The notes: generated by a model not told the origin, from the letters alone. A DNA stretch of 64,000 bases from Rhodopseudomonas palustris (GCF_007005445.1 NZ_CP041387.1:3983501-4047500), one strand, 5' to 3'; shown: positions 15,970 through 25,230, numbered from the stretch's first letter. Numbers and translations: made by a program.

Positions 15970-17352
15970 ATGATCCTTGTGAATGAGTTGCCTTCCTACT
16001 CCGCGATGCCGCGTCTGGGTGAAGCACAGCGTGCGCGCCTCCGGCAGCTCGCGGAGCGCTGCACCGGGACGGTCTTTTGGGACAAGGCCACCACGACCGT
16101 GGCGCCGGGCACACTGGTGATCGTGCCGGAGCCGATCGACGCGCTTCGCGCCGAAACGCTGGTCGACTCACTGGACGAGACGTCGGTCGTCGTTATTCCC
16201 ACGGGCGCCAGCCCTGCATTCGACCCGCTCAAGGCGAGGCTCAAAGCGCACGGCGTGATCGGGACCGACGGAGCCGCCTCGCCGCATCAATTCTGGTGGG
16301 GCGGTCGCAGATCGCTCGCACCGCAGACCGGCATCTACCGACCCGATGGCATCGTGCTGGCGTCCTGCTGCCTGGCCGGGACGCAACCCGATGACACGCT
16401 GGCGCGGCTGCGGTCGGAAATCGACCTGTTCGGGCTGACGGGAATGGTCGCCGAGCTGCCGCGCGCAGAGGTCGGTTACGGCACCTGGAAGATCGATTTC
16501 ATTATCGACCAGCTCGACGAGCGGGATCTGCCGCTGCTGTGGTTGGCGCCAGACGTCTCGGTGAAGCGATACCCGGTTCTGGCGCAGGCGCTCGATTGCG
16601 ACTTGGCGTTTCATCGGCGCGCGAACGGCGTCGTGGACCCACGGGTGATGGTGTTTCGCCCGACCGAGGCGACGCGCGCTCTGCTGCAGGTATGGCGCAA
16701 GCTGAGTCTTGCCTGTCCCGATCTTCCCGAGAGCTTCGTGTTCGATCAGGCCTGGATCCTGACCACCGCGCAGACCCCGCTGGAGACGGCATCGCTGCCG
16801 CAAAGCTACTGCGAAGCCGATCCGACGATACGTGCCGCTACGCTCAGAGTGCCGCCTGTCTTCGACGATACCGTGATCTGCGCGGGGCGCTATCCGCGGA
16901 TCGCTCACCGGTTCGGCCGGCCGCGGGCGCCGGAGCCCGCACTGATCATGAAGAGCCCTGAGCCGCGCCGGCAGCCAGTCATCGTGGTGATTTCCGCGCA
17001 CCGCGACGCGCCACAGGGCAGCGCCTGTGCCGCGCTCCAGTCGCTCGCGTCGGCATTCGCCGCCGACTCGGGCGGGTTCGCACAGTTGGAATTGGTGTTG
17101 TGCGAAGAAACTGCCGAGATGAGTCAGTTGATGGCGAGCTACGACGAGGGCTGGGTGGTGCCGGCGGCGACGGATGGATACTTTCCCTCGGACACCTTCG
17201 TCCGCCTTGCAGAGCGAACCCGCGCCGCCTGTTCGCTCGACGTTTCGGCACGCGGCTCAGTCGCCGGTCTCTTCAGCGCAGCGATTAGCGCCCAGGCCAG
17301 GTGGAGCCAATATGGGCTCGGCCCATTCATCCGCCGTCCTCTCCAGCGCTGA
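15970..17352 (+). CDS. Glycosyltransferase-like protein of unknown role
   Basis: A 460-residue soluble protein with no clear signal peptide or membrane segment. Around residues 170-265 it has the layout of nucleotide-diphospho-sugar transferases of the GT-A fold: a KIDFIIDQLDE helix, the strand-loop LLWLAPDVSVKRYP, then DLAFHRR, RVMVFRPTEATRALLQVW and ESFVFDQAW. In that fold the loop normally carries a D-x-D metal site; here it reads A-P-D, so metal binding may be changed. The ATG at 15970 was chosen because homology-like sequence starts there; the frame is open from 15874. It diverges from the ECF-flagellin module, so a role in filament or surface glycosylation is tempting but unproven. An inactive or non-enzymatic protein is the alternative. 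Confidence 0.55.
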   Translation: MILVNELPSYSAMPRLGEAQRARLRQLAERCTGTVFWDKATTTVAPGTLVIVPEPIDALRAETLVDSLDETSVVVIPTGASPAFDPLKARLKAHGVIGTDGAASPHQFWWGGRRSLAPQTGIYRPDGIVLASCCLAGTQPDDTLARLRSEIDLFGLTGMVAELPRAEVGYGTWKIDFIIDQLDERDLPLLWLAPDVSVKRYPVLAQALDCDLAFHRRANGVVDPRVMVFRPTEATRALLQVWRKLSLACPDLPESFVFDQAWILTTAQTPLETASLPQSYCEADPTIRAATLRVPPVFDDTVICAGRYPRIAHRFGRPRAPEPALIMKSPEPRRQPVIVVISAHRDAPQGSACAALQSLASAFAADSGGFAQLELVLCEETAEMSQLMASYDEGWVVPAATDGYFPSDTFVRLAERTRAACSLDVSARGSVAGLFSAAISAQARWSQYGLGPFIRRPLQR

Positions 17353-17546
17353 GGCGGCCGCGCGTCCGGCACCGTTTCCATTGCCGGCATTGCGGCCGGG
17401 CGGCTTGCCATAGGTCGATCAAGAACAAAGCTCGGCGATGAGATCGACCCGAGGTTCGGTGCAGCGACTTCGGTGAAGCCGTTTCGCGTCGATTTTGCTG
17501 TTCTTGGAACGCACCGAAATACCGACCGCGACATTTCGGTCAGGTC

Positions 17547-17636
17547 TGGCGGAGAGAGTGGGATTCGAACCCACGGTACGGTTTCCCGCACACACGCGTT
17601 CCAGGCGTGCGCCTTCAACCACTCGGCCACCTCTCC
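17547..17636 (-). tRNA. tRNA-Ser (anticodon GGA)
   Basis: A 90-nt class II tRNA with a long variable arm. The acceptor stem GGAGAGG pairs with TCTCTCC, the T-arm is GTGGG-TTCGAAT-CCCAC, the anticodon loop contains TGGAA with GGA as anticodon (reads UCC and UCU), and the CCA end is encoded at 17547-17549. The flanking stretches 17353-17546 and 17637-17792 hold no gene I can support. Confidence 0.96.
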
Positions 17637-17792
17637 GGGTAGCCCTCTCATGACCGCGTCGAGCGGATTTGGCAAGCGATTGCGCCGCCCGCTGGGGAAA
17701 TTCCTCCCGGATTCGGCTTCTGGCGGGCGACCGCCGGGCCTGACCGGCCGCCGACGGCCGATCGGCAGCCCGGCCGTCCGAAGTCCGGCGCC

Positions 17793-19286
17793 TTACTGAA
17801 GCACCGCGCCGCCTGCAGCCCGGGGTGACCGGCGCGACCAGCCGCCGGCCAGCATGATGGTCGATGGCTGCGCCGGGGGGGCAAGCTGGACCGGACCGAC
17901 ACTGCGATTGCCGGCATGAGCCCGCTCCAGCGCCGCGACGAAATCGCCGAACCAGCGCTGGATGCTGTTGTCGCGCAGCCTGGCCATCATCGCCTCCCAG
18001 CGCAGCCGCCGCTCGGTCAGCGGCATCGCCAGCGCGGCGGCGATCACCCGCGACATGCCGTCGATGTCGTGCGGATTGACCTGCAGGGCGGTGTCCAGCT
18101 CGTTGGCGGCGCCGGCGAACTTCGACAGCACCAGTACGCCCGGGTCGACAGGATTCTGCGCCGCGACGTATTCCTTCGCCACCAGATTCATGCCGTCCTG
18201 CAGCGGCGTGACCAGCCCGACCTGCGCCGACCGGTACAGCCCGGCCAGCACGCTCTGGCGATAGCCCTTGTTGAGATAGCGGATCGGGGTCCAGTCGACC
18301 TCGCCGAGCCGGCCGTTGACGTCGCTGACCAGCTTGGCGAGATCGCCCTGCAGATTGCCGTAAGCCTCGATGGTCCCGCGCGACGGCGTCGCGATCTGCA
18401 ACAGCGACACCGTCCGCAGCAATGCGGGCCGGTCCGACAACATCTTGTCGAACGCCTTGACCCGATTGATCAGTCCCTTCGAATAGTCGAGCCGATCGAC
18501 GCCGATCACCAGCTTCTCGCCATTGAGACTCTTGCGCAGGCGCGACACTTCCGGATGGGTCATCGCCTTCTGGGCCTGCTGGGCGAATGCGCCGGCGTCG
18601 ATACTGATCGCGAACACCTCGCAGCGGGTCGCTCCATGCCCGGTCGAGACCACCCCATCGGCGACCTTCAGGCCGAGTTCGGAGGCGACGTAGCCGAGAA
18701 AATTACCACGATCCTCTTCGGTCTGGAATCCGATCAGGTCGTAGGCCAGCATCGCCTCGATCAGTTCGCGGTGATGCGGCACGCAGCCGATGGTGGCGCG
18801 CGACGGCCACGGGGTATGCAGGAAGAACCCGAGGGGATGATCGACGCCGAGCCGGCGAAGCTCGGCGCCGAGCGCCAGGAAGTGATAGTCCTGGATCCAG
18901 AAGGCGGCGTCCGGCTTGCGAAAGCGCAGCAGCGCCCGCGCCATGAACGCGTTGACTTCGCGATAGGAGCGATAATCGTCGTGCGAGACCCGGATCAGAT
19001 CCGGGCGGGAATGCAGCGCAGGCCACAACGCGGAGTTGGCGAAGCCCTCGTAGTAACCGCCGTAATGTGCGGCGGGCAGATCGAGCATCGCGAGCGCGCC
19101 GGCGCCGAGCGGCTCGATCTCGGCAAAAGGTTCGCGATGGACACCGTCACGAACCCGGCCGCTCGACCCGACCCATATCGCCCCGGATTTTTCCACCACC
19201 GGCAGCAGCGCTGCCGCCAATCCGCCCGTCATCGGCTCGTTCCCCGACGCCCGGGCAACTCGGTTCGAAACCACGATCAGGTTCAC
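17793..19286 (-). CDS. otsA: Trehalose-6-phosphate synthase
   Basis: A 497-residue GT20 glycosyltransferase that joins UDP-glucose and glucose-6-phosphate to trehalose-6-phosphate, the first step of osmo- and desiccation-protectant synthesis. It starts MNLIVVSNRVARASGNEPMT; the SNRV Arg and the GGLA loop bind substrate in the family. The segments FFLHTPWPS, VDRLDYSKG and VTPLQDGMNLVAKEYVA are all diagnostic. The last 25 or so residues are Pro/Arg-rich and look like a divergent tail. An EcfG-type promoter lies 54 nt upstream. The phosphatase otsB is encoded just upstream on the same strand but ends 142 nt before this start, so otsA has its own promoter. Confidence 0.96.
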   Translation of the reverse strand: MNLIVVSNRVARASGNEPMTGGLAAALLPVVEKSGAIWVGSSGRVRDGVHREPFAEIEPLGAGALAMLDLPAAHYGGYYEGFANSALWPALHSRPDLIRVSHDDYRSYREVNAFMARALLRFRKPDAAFWIQDYHFLALGAELRRLGVDHPLGFFLHTPWPSRATIGCVPHHRELIEAMLAYDLIGFQTEEDRGNFLGYVASELGLKVADGVVSTGHGATRCEVFAISIDAGAFAQQAQKAMTHPEVSRLRKSLNGEKLVIGVDRLDYSKGLINRVKAFDKMLSDRPALLRTVSLLQIATPSRGTIEAYGNLQGDLAKLVSDVNGRLGEVDWTPIRYLNKGYRQSVLAGLYRSAQVGLVTPLQDGMNLVAKEYVAAQNPVDPGVLVLSKFAGAANELDTALQVNPHDIDGMSRVIAAALAMPLTERRLRWEAMMARLRDNSIQRWFGDFVAALERAHAGNRSVGPVQLAPPAQPSTIMLAGGWSRRSPRAAGGAVLQ

Positions 19287-19339
19287 GTCTCCCTCCGACT
19301 CCCCATTGTCTGGTGCGTCTGTTCGACGCTGCGGAGATT

Positions 19340-19364
19340 AACATCCATTCATCGTGATCGTTCC
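19340..19364 (-). promoter_or_regulatory. EcfG-type (general stress) promoter of otsA
   Basis: On the minus strand GGAAC (19360-19364), a 16-nt spacer and TGTT (19340-19343). The alphaproteobacterial EcfG/RpoE2 consensus is GGAAC-N16/17-CGTT, so there is one mismatch. The -10 element is 54 nt upstream of the otsA ATG. Trehalose synthesis is a known target of this sigma factor in related bacteria. Confidence 0.6.
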
Positions 19365-19375
19365 ATGGCAACTTC

Positions 19376-19400
19376 GGAACTTTTCCGGGAACAAGGCGTT
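19376..19400 (+). promoter_or_regulatory. EcfG-type promoter pointing antisense into otsB
   Basis: On the plus strand GGAAC (19376-19380), 16 nt, CGTT (19397-19400): a perfect match to the EcfG consensus, back to back with the otsA promoter. No plus-strand gene follows; transcription would run antisense through the 3' end of otsB from 19429 on. Confidence 0.45.
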
Positions 19401-19428
19401 TCGTTGGGTTTTTCGTCCGGAACCGTAC

Positions 19429-20229
19429 TCAACTAAGCGGTGGCGCAAGCAGCCCGGCAAGCCAGTTGCGAACATCACGCGGCTCGTCGAAGTGGCCGGC
19501 GGTGAGTTCGCTGTGCCGCCCCACCGAAAACGCCAGCCCGTCGAGATCCGGCATGATTGCAAATACCGTCTCGTCGGTGACGTCGTCGCCGAGGAAGATC
19601 GGGCGCCGTCCCCGGAACGGCGTGTGCTTCATCAGCTCCAGAACGCCGGTCGCCTTGGTGAAGCCGGCATGCTTGATCTCGCAGACTGATTTGCCGGGAA
19701 GGACTTCCAACGGCGCATCGGGATGTTCGGCGCGGATCGCCGCAACCGATTCGTAGATCGCCTTCTCAGTGTGCCGTGCCAGACGATAGTGCAGCGCCAG
19801 CGAGTAACCCTTATCCTCCAGCAGAATACCGGGGCTGATGCGGGCGATCGCCGCCAGCCGGCTCTTGAGCTCGGGATCGAGCGGCGGCGCATGGGTGGCC
19901 ACCGCTTCGCCGCTGCCCGCCAGCCGCATCTCGGCGCCATGACCGCCGACCGCCGGCAGCCGCAGCGGCGCGAAGATCAGGTCGATGTCGTTGATCGACC
20001 GGCCGCTGACCAGGGCGAGCGCGCCGGAGGTCCTGATCAGAAGGTCTTTCAGAGTCTGCTCCAGTTCCGGCGGCACCCAGACTTCGCGCGGTGTCGGCGC
20101 GAGGTCCAGCAGCGTACCATCGATGTCGAGCAGCAGCGCGCACTGATCGAGATGCGGCACCAGCGCTTTAGGCACCGGAACCGACGAAGCGATGGTTTGC
20201 GATGAGGGTTGAACAAGCTTGGTGGTCAT
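19429..20229 (-). CDS. otsB: Trehalose-6-phosphate phosphatase
   Basis: A 266-residue HAD-superfamily phosphatase that dephosphorylates trehalose-6-phosphate to trehalose. Motif I is LLLDIDGTLLDLAP (nucleophile Asp about residue 35), the threonine/serine motif II is in ALVSGRSIND, and motif IV is FLGDDVTDETVF with the metal-binding acidic residues. The length is normal for OtsB. The ATG overlaps the stop of the upstream MFS gene by 4 nt (ATGA), so both are translated from one mRNA, presumably from the EcfG-type promoter at 21813-21838. Confidence 0.96.
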   Translation of the reverse strand: MTTKLVQPSSQTIASSVPVPKALVPHLDQCALLLDIDGTLLDLAPTPREVWVPPELEQTLKDLLIRTSGALALVSGRSINDIDLIFAPLRLPAVGGHGAEMRLAGSGEAVATHAPPLDPELKSRLAAIARISPGILLEDKGYSLALHYRLARHTEKAIYESVAAIRAEHPDAPLEVLPGKSVCEIKHAGFTKATGVLELMKHTPFRGRRPIFLGDDVTDETVFAIMPDLDGLAFSVGRHSELTAGHFDEPRDVRNWLAGLLAPPLS

Positions 20230-21725
20230 CGATGATCCTCTGTTGCGGCCAGCGGCCGCGCGACGTGTTCCAGCGACCGACGTTCGGCCGCGACGGCGTA
20301 CCGCCAGCCGATCACCGCAGCGGCCAGCATCAGGAACGATCCGAATAGATAACCCGCGAACACGCTGCCACGCGACCCCGTATCGATCAGCGCGCCGAAC
20401 AGCACCGGGCCCGCCACACCGCCGATGCCGGTGCCGATCGCATAGAAGATCGCGATCGCCAGCGCCCGCACCTCGAGCGGAAACGTCTCGCTGACGGTGA
20501 GATAAGCGGCGCTCGCGGCGGGCGAGGCGAAGAAGAAGATCACCATCCAGGCGATCGTCTGGGTCTGCGCGCTGAGCGCGCCGATCGAGAACAGATAGCC
20601 GGACAGCGCCAGCAGGATCGCCGACACACCGTAGGTGAAGCAGATCATGGTGCGGCGGCCGAGCGTATCGAACAGCCGCCCGAGCAGCAGCGGCCCGAGG
20701 AAGTTGCCGGCCGCGAACGGCAGGATGTACCAGCCGACATGATTGGCGGGGATACCGAAGAAGTCGGTCAGGATCAGCGCGTAGGTGAAGAAGATCGCGT
20801 TGTAGAAGAACGCCTGCGCGACCATCAGCGCCAGCCCGACCAGCGAGCGCCGTCGATAGGTCGCCAGCAGCGTCCGCGCCACCTCCAGCAAAGGGGTGTG
20901 ACTGCGCATGCGCAGCCGGATCTTCGGCAGTAGCTGCGGGCGGTCGGCGGCATGGCGCGCGCTTCGCTCGATTTCAGCGACGATCGCTTCGGCTCGCTCG
21001 GGCCGTCCGTGGATCATCAGCCAGCGCGGGCTCTCAGGAATCCACCAGCGCATCGCGAACACCACCAGACCGAGGATCGCACCGGTCAGATAGGCCAGGC
21101 GCCAACCGGAATCGGGGTCGATCACCGACGGATCGAGCAGAACGATCGCCCCGACCGCTCCGAGTGCCGCACCGATCCAGAAACTGCCGTTGATCACCAG
21201 ATCGGTCCAGCCGCGATAGCGCGCCGGCACCAGCTCCTGGATCGCCGAATTGATCGCGGTGTATTCACCGCCGATCCCGGCGCCGGTAAGGAATCGGAAC
21301 AGCGCGTAGCTGGCGAGATCCCAGGACAGCGCGGTCGCCGCAGTGGCGGTGAGGTACAGCGAAAGGGTGATGAAGAACAGTTTCTTGCGGCCGATCCGAT
21401 CGGTCAGCCAACCAAACCCGAGCGCCCCGATCACGGCGCCCGCCAGATAGGCGCTGTTGGCGAGGCCGACGTCGAGATTGGAAAACCGCAGGGTCGGACT
21501 GTCCTTCAGCGCCCCCGCCAAAGCGCCGGCAAGGGTGACTTCGAGACCATCCAGAATCCAGGTGATTCCGAGCGCTGTGACGACCCGCGTGTGGAACCCG
21601 CTCCACAGCAGCCCGTCGAGTCTTGCCGGGATATCGGTTTCGATCACTCGCGCGCCGCCATCCCGGTCCACCATGATCCGGGACCGCGGCGGTTCGGACG
21701 TTTCGGCACTGACGCTGTCGGCCAT
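20226..21725 (-). CDS. MFS transporter of the sugar-porter type, linked to otsB
   Basis: A 499-residue inner-membrane protein with about 12 hydrophobic segments. The major-facilitator signature LTDRIGRKKLF lies between TM2 and TM3 (about residues 105-115), with RFLTGAGIGGEYTAINSAIQ after TM4 and the second half copy LLLGRLFDTLGRRTMIC. These fit the sugar/metabolite proton symporter group. An N-terminal cytoplasmic extension of about 45 residues is charged. It is the first gene of a two-gene operon with otsB and has a perfect EcfG-type promoter. A role in moving trehalose, glucose or another solute under stress is likely by context, but the substrate is unknown. Confidence 0.85.
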   Translation of the reverse strand: MADSVSAETSEPPRSRIMVDRDGGARVIETDIPARLDGLLWSGFHTRVVTALGITWILDGLEVTLAGALAGALKDSPTLRFSNLDVGLANSAYLAGAVIGALGFGWLTDRIGRKKLFFITLSLYLTATAATALSWDLASYALFRFLTGAGIGGEYTAINSAIQELVPARYRGWTDLVINGSFWIGAALGAVGAIVLLDPSVIDPDSGWRLAYLTGAILGLVVFAMRWWIPESPRWLMIHGRPERAEAIVAEIERSARHAADRPQLLPKIRLRMRSHTPLLEVARTLLATYRRRSLVGLALMVAQAFFYNAIFFTYALILTDFFGIPANHVGWYILPFAAGNFLGPLLLGRLFDTLGRRTMICFTYGVSAILLALSGYLFSIGALSAQTQTIAWMVIFFFASPAASAAYLTVSETFPLEVRALAIAIFYAIGTGIGGVAGPVLFGALIDTGSRGSVFAGYLFGSFLMLAAAVIGWRYAVAAERRSLEHVARPLAATEDHR

Positions 21726-21812
21726 GGGACTCCCACTCCGGTTGCGCTGTCACGCAGCCGGCGCCGATCGTGGCGATCCATCGACAACAGACGGACCGAA
21801 TTAAGTGAGCCT

Positions 21813-21838
21813 AACGGGCCGGGACCCCGATCGGTTCC
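21813..21838 (-). promoter_or_regulatory. EcfG-type promoter of the MFS-otsB operon
   Basis: Minus-strand GGAAC (21834-21838), a 17-nt spacer, CGTT (21813-21816): a perfect consensus match for the general-stress sigma factor of alphaproteobacteria. The -10 element is 88 nt upstream of the MFS start codon. Confidence 0.7.
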
Positions 21839-21912
21839 ACCTGGCGTGCCAACCCCGCGGCCGGACATCGTGGTTCCGTTCGACCGCCGCCGCGAAATGC
21901 GGCGGTGCACGC

Positions 21913-23952
21913 TCAGGCGGCGCGGATGTTCGCCATGAAACGATCGAGCTCGGTACGAAGCCGCGCGCTCTCGGCCGACAGGCTGCGGGCCGATTGCAGC
22001 ACCTGCGCCGAGGCGGCGCCGGTCTCGGCCGCACCGCGATTGACCTCGGCGATGTTGCCCGCGACCCGGTGAGTTCCCTGGGCGACGCTCTGCACGCTGG
22101 CAGCGATCTCCCGCGTCGCGGCCTCCTGCTGAGTGACGGCGCTCGCGATCGAGGCCGAGATCGTCGAAATCTCCGAAATCGTGCTGCCGATCTTCTGGAT
22201 CGAGGTCACCGAATCGCGGGTCGCTTCCTGCATCTCGGCGACCTGAGACGAAATCTCGTCGGTCGCCTTCGCGGTCTGGGTCGCCAGCGATTTCACCTCG
22301 GCGGCCACCACCGCGAAGCCACGACCGGCCTCCCCGGCCCGCGCCGCCTCGATAGTGGCATTGAGCGCCAGCAGGTTGGTCTGCTCGGCGATCGTGGTGA
22401 TGAGCTGCATCACCTCGCCGATCTGCTGCGCCGCCTGGGTCAGCTTGCCGATCCGGCCGTCGGTCTCGTGAGCCTGTTCGACTGCGGCTTCGGCGATCTC
22501 GCTCGACTGCCCGACCCGGCGGCCGATCTCGCCGACCGAGGCGGACAGTTCCTCGGTGGCGGAGGCGACCGCCTGCATCCCCGACGACGCCTGCTGCGAG
22601 TCGCCGGCAACCTGTCCCGACAGCCCCTGCGTGGTCTCTGCGGTGCGAGTGAGCGTCGCAGCGGCGCTTTCGAGCTGCGCCGCAGCATCCGAGACGTGCG
22701 CCACGATGGCGCCGACAGCGGTCTCGAACTCGCTGGCAAAGCCGATCAGTTCGGCGCGCCTCGCCTCGCGGCCGGCGGCCGCCTCGGCCTCGCGGGCAAT
22801 CGCGTCCTGCTCGGCCTTGCGGGCCGCCTGAACCTTGAACTCTTCGACCGCAGCCGCCATCTCGCCGATTTCGTCGCGGCGGCCGAGTCCCGGCAGGACC
22901 ACGTTGAAATCGCCGCCGGCCAGCCTGCGCATCGCGGCGCACATCGCCAGCATCGGGCGCGAGATGCCGCGGCCGAGCAACCCCGCCAGCACCGCGCCGA
23001 GCAGGAAGCCGCCGATTCCCAGCGCCGCCACCATCCGTTCGGTGGCGGTGACGGTGGCGTCGGATTCGCGCTCCAGCCGCTGCTGATCGGACAGCAGGTC
23101 GGCCTTGATCGCTTCGGAATCGCGGACGATCGCCGCCGCAGCACCGATCATGGTCGTGACCTTGGCGTCGATCGCCTTGACGTTGTCCGAGAGCTTGATC
23201 AACGCCTGCCGGTACGCCTCCAGCATGGTGAAGATTTCCTTCACCGCAGCCGAGATCTCGGCGTCGCCGGACTTGACGATGTTCAGCGAGTTCTCGACGA
23301 ATTTGAGACGCGCCAGGGCGTTGTCGGCGACAGGAACGCTGGAATTGAGCGCGAAGGTGTTCGCCAACGTCATCGCGGCAGCATACTGCTCGGAGGCGCG
23401 CTTCGCGCCGAGTTCGGCGCTCGAATCCTCGCGGTCGCTGGCCGTGCTCACCAGATCGTCGAACTTGTAGCGCAGGTTGAGGCCGCCGCGGGTCAACCCG
23501 TTCTGAATCACCAGGGCGCTGTTGGTTTTCAGCGCCACGATATCGGCGAACAGGTTGGTGAAGGTCGAGAATTCGCCCGACAGCCGGGTCAGCGCCTCGC
23601 GCTGCGCCGGCTTGGTGGCGCCCTGCAGGGATTCGGCAATCGCACCTTTAAGCCGAGTTTCAGCCGCGAGCGCAGCCTTGGCGTCCTCGTCCTTGCCGGT
23701 GAGCACGTAATAGCGCGCCCGCGCCTCGTAGCCGACCATCTCGCGGTCGATATTACGGGCGAGATCCGACTGCCGAACCCCGTCGCGGTAGGCGACCACG
23801 CCGTCCGAAACTTGCTCAAACCCGAGGTAAGCCAGCCCCATGCTGATCGCCGTGATGCCGAGCACCACTGCAAAGCCGAGCGTGACCTTGCCGCGAAAAC
23901 GCAAAGCCGGCAGCGCCGCGGATTTGGCCCGCGCTGCGGCGGCAGTCGTCAT
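21913..23952 (-). CDS. Methyl-accepting chemotaxis protein
   Basis: A 679-residue transmembrane chemoreceptor. TM1 is [20 protein letters not shown] (about residues 22-41), followed by a roughly 280-residue all-helical periplasmic sensor, TM2 near [20 protein letters not shown], a HAMP domain ([11 protein letters not shown] to RRDEIGEM) and the signalling domain with the conserved hairpin tip [20 protein letters not shown]. No C-terminal CheR-binding pentapeptide is seen. The start was placed at the ATG at 23952, just before TM1; its ribosome-binding site is poor. The frame is open for 150 further codons upstream, through an AraC remnant (see 24061-24402). No che genes are nearby; the ligand is unknown. 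Confidence 0.92.
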   Translation of the reverse strand: MTTAAAARAKSAALPALRFRGKVTLGFAVVLGITAISMGLAYLGFEQVSDGVVAYRDGVRQSDLARNIDREMVGYEARARYYVLTGKDEDAKAALAAETRLKGAIAESLQGATKPAQREALTRLSGEFSTFTNLFADIVALKTNSALVIQNGLTRGGLNLRYKFDDLVSTASDREDSSAELGAKRASEQYAAAMTLANTFALNSSVPVADNALARLKFVENSLNIVKSGDAEISAAVKEIFTMLEAYRQALIKLSDNVKAIDAKVTTMIGAAAAIVRDSEAIKADLLSDQQRLERESDATVTATERMVAALGIGGFLLGAVLAGLLGRGISRPMLAMCAAMRRLAGGDFNVVLPGLGRRDEIGEMAAAVEEFKVQAARKAEQDAIAREAEAAAGREARRAELIGFASEFETAVGAIVAHVSDAAAQLESAAATLTRTAETTQGLSGQVAGDSQQASSGMQAVASATEELSASVGEIGRRVGQSSEIAEAAVEQAHETDGRIGKLTQAAQQIGEVMQLITTIAEQTNLLALNATIEAARAGEAGRGFAVVAAEVKSLATQTAKATDEISSQVAEMQEATRDSVTSIQKIGSTISEISTISASIASAVTQQEAATREIAASVQSVAQGTHRVAGNIAEVNRGAAETGAASAQVLQSARSLSAESARLRTELDRFMANIRAA

Positions 23953-24060
23953 GTTCACTTGATGTACCCCGTCCAAGCGCCAATCCCGGAACCGAACCGG
24001 GTACTCGAAAACTACGCGGCATTGTCTAAAGCTGCGTAAACCGGGGAGCGGAATTCGAAG

Positions 24061-24402
24061 TGCCGACTTTAGTCCAACAGGCCCGAAGTACTCAGTTGGT
24101 GATCTTCCGAAGATGCGCCGGTAAATCGCCGAAACGGCACTCGGACTGGCATGGCCGCAGGCCAGCGCCACATTTCTAAATCGATTGCCTTCGGCCGGCA
24201 GCGACAAGGCTCGCAACAGGCGTGGTTGCTGGCGCCGGCGAACGAAGCTCAGCCCCCGTTTCATGTTGAAATCGCGCCGCATGAAGGTCGTGCGCTTCTG
24301 CACGTGGCGATCAAGGCCCGACCTTGGACGCTGAAGAGCGGCGTCGGGCTGAATCCCCACCAGCGCCGACGCAAGTTCCGGATCCTCGCTGCTGCGCCGC
24401 AA
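24061..24402 (-). pseudogene. Remnant of an AraC-family regulator (DNA-binding end)
   Basis: The minus-strand translation from a TTG at 24402 gives a degraded but clear AraC double helix-turn-helix: [20 protein letters not shown] (first helix region), [20 protein letters not shown] (recognition linker), then [20 protein letters not shown] and [11 protein letters not shown], which matches the hallmark 'vAlacGf-sp-saf---frr-fG-sP--yf'. The N-terminal cupin-like sensor half is missing; a TAA lies just upstream at 24436-24438. The normal stop is lost too, since the frame stays open into the chemoreceptor. Helix 1 of the first HTH is poorly conserved. I read this as a decayed gene; a short expressed DNA-binding protein or an AraC-MCP fusion is possible but less likely. 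Confidence 0.6.
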
Positions 24403-24556
24403 CGTAACACCTGCCGATCGGAAACTGCTTTCGATTTAGGAGAGAGCCGCATTGCCAGGGCATTCCAGCCCCCGCGGCAGACTGCTTAGTTCAGTCGGTC
24501 ACCAAACCGTCATCAACGATTGACAGTCGCGGCCATCCAAGCCTCGAAAATCCCAG

Positions 24557-24585
24557 TTGCAAAGTCCGGCTGCCGCGCTTCTAAT
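24557..24585 (+). promoter_or_regulatory. Housekeeping-type promoter of coxSLM
   Basis: TTGCAA (24557-24562), 17-nt spacer, TCTAAT (24580-24585): 4/6 and 5/6 matches to sigma-70 elements with ideal spacing, 36 nt upstream of the GTG start of coxS. An AATTG-gaa-CAATT inverted repeat (24583-24595) overlaps the -10/start-point region and could bind a regulator. Confidence 0.45.
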
Positions 24586-24620
24586 TGGAACAATTAAAAA
24601 TTCATCGGGAGGACTGACGC

Positions 24621-25106
24621 GTGTCCAAAGTCTCACTGACCGTCAACGGAAAACTCGTGACGGCGGACGTCGAGGATCGAACGCTCCTCGTGCATCTGCT
24701 GCGCGATCACCTCGGCCTGACCGGAACCCATGTCGGCTGCGATACCAGCCAATGCGGCTGCTGCGTGGTGCATATCGACGGCCGTGCGGTGAAGTCGTGC
24801 ACGACGCTGGTCGGCCAGGTCGACGGCGCCAACATCACCACGATCGAAGGCATCTCCAAGGGCGACGAACTGCATCCGATGCAGGCGGCGTTCCGCGACA
24901 ATCACGGTCTACAGTGCGGCTACTGCACGCCCGGCATGATCATGTCGGCGATCGACATCGTGCACCGCTACGGCGGCAACCTCGACGAAGAGATCGTGCG
25001 CCACGAACTCGAAGGCAACATCTGCCGGTGCACCGGCTATCATAACATCGTCAAGTCGGTGCTCGACGCCGCCTCCCGCATGAATGTGGCGCAGGCCGCC
25101 GAATAG
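24621..25106 (+). CDS. coxS: CO-dehydrogenase-like small subunit, [2Fe-2S] protein
   Basis: A 161-residue electron-transfer subunit of a molybdenum hydroxylase (xanthine oxidase family). The N-terminal plant-ferredoxin-type cluster is bound by CDTSQCGCC plus a later Cys (about residues 40-60), and the second [2Fe-2S] cluster by CGYCTPG and CRCTGY near residues 102-140. The start is GTG with a GGGAGG ribosome-binding site. It passes electrons from the molybdenum centre of CoxL to FAD of CoxM. Gene order S-L-M is typical for form II enzymes. Confidence 0.93.
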   Translation: MSKVSLTVNGKLVTADVEDRTLLVHLLRDHLGLTGTHVGCDTSQCGCCVVHIDGRAVKSCTTLVGQVDGANITTIEGISKGDELHPMQAAFRDNHGLQCGYCTPGMIMSAIDIVHRYGGNLDEEIVRHELEGNICRCTGYHNIVKSVLDAASRMNVAQAAE

Positions 25107-25230
25107 GCCGCCTGCCCGCCCGCCGTTTCGTCGCCGACCACACGTCTAAATGATGGCTGCTGAATGATGGCTGCGAGCCGCGACGTTCCGAATCCGCGCG
25201 GCTGAAGCAGTCGAAGGGAGAGAATTGCAC

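Noticed and set aside
17499..17546. Terminator downstream of tRNA-Ser
   Set aside because: An 8-bp ACCGAAAT/ATTTCGGT stem is present, but the loop is 12 nt and no T-tract follows on the minus strand, so it was not called.
23953..24402. N-terminal extension of the chemoreceptor by 150 residues
   Set aside because: The extra sequence is the AraC remnant and linker, not a chemoreceptor part; TM1 follows directly on the ATG at 23952. Kept as a finding, not as the CDS start.
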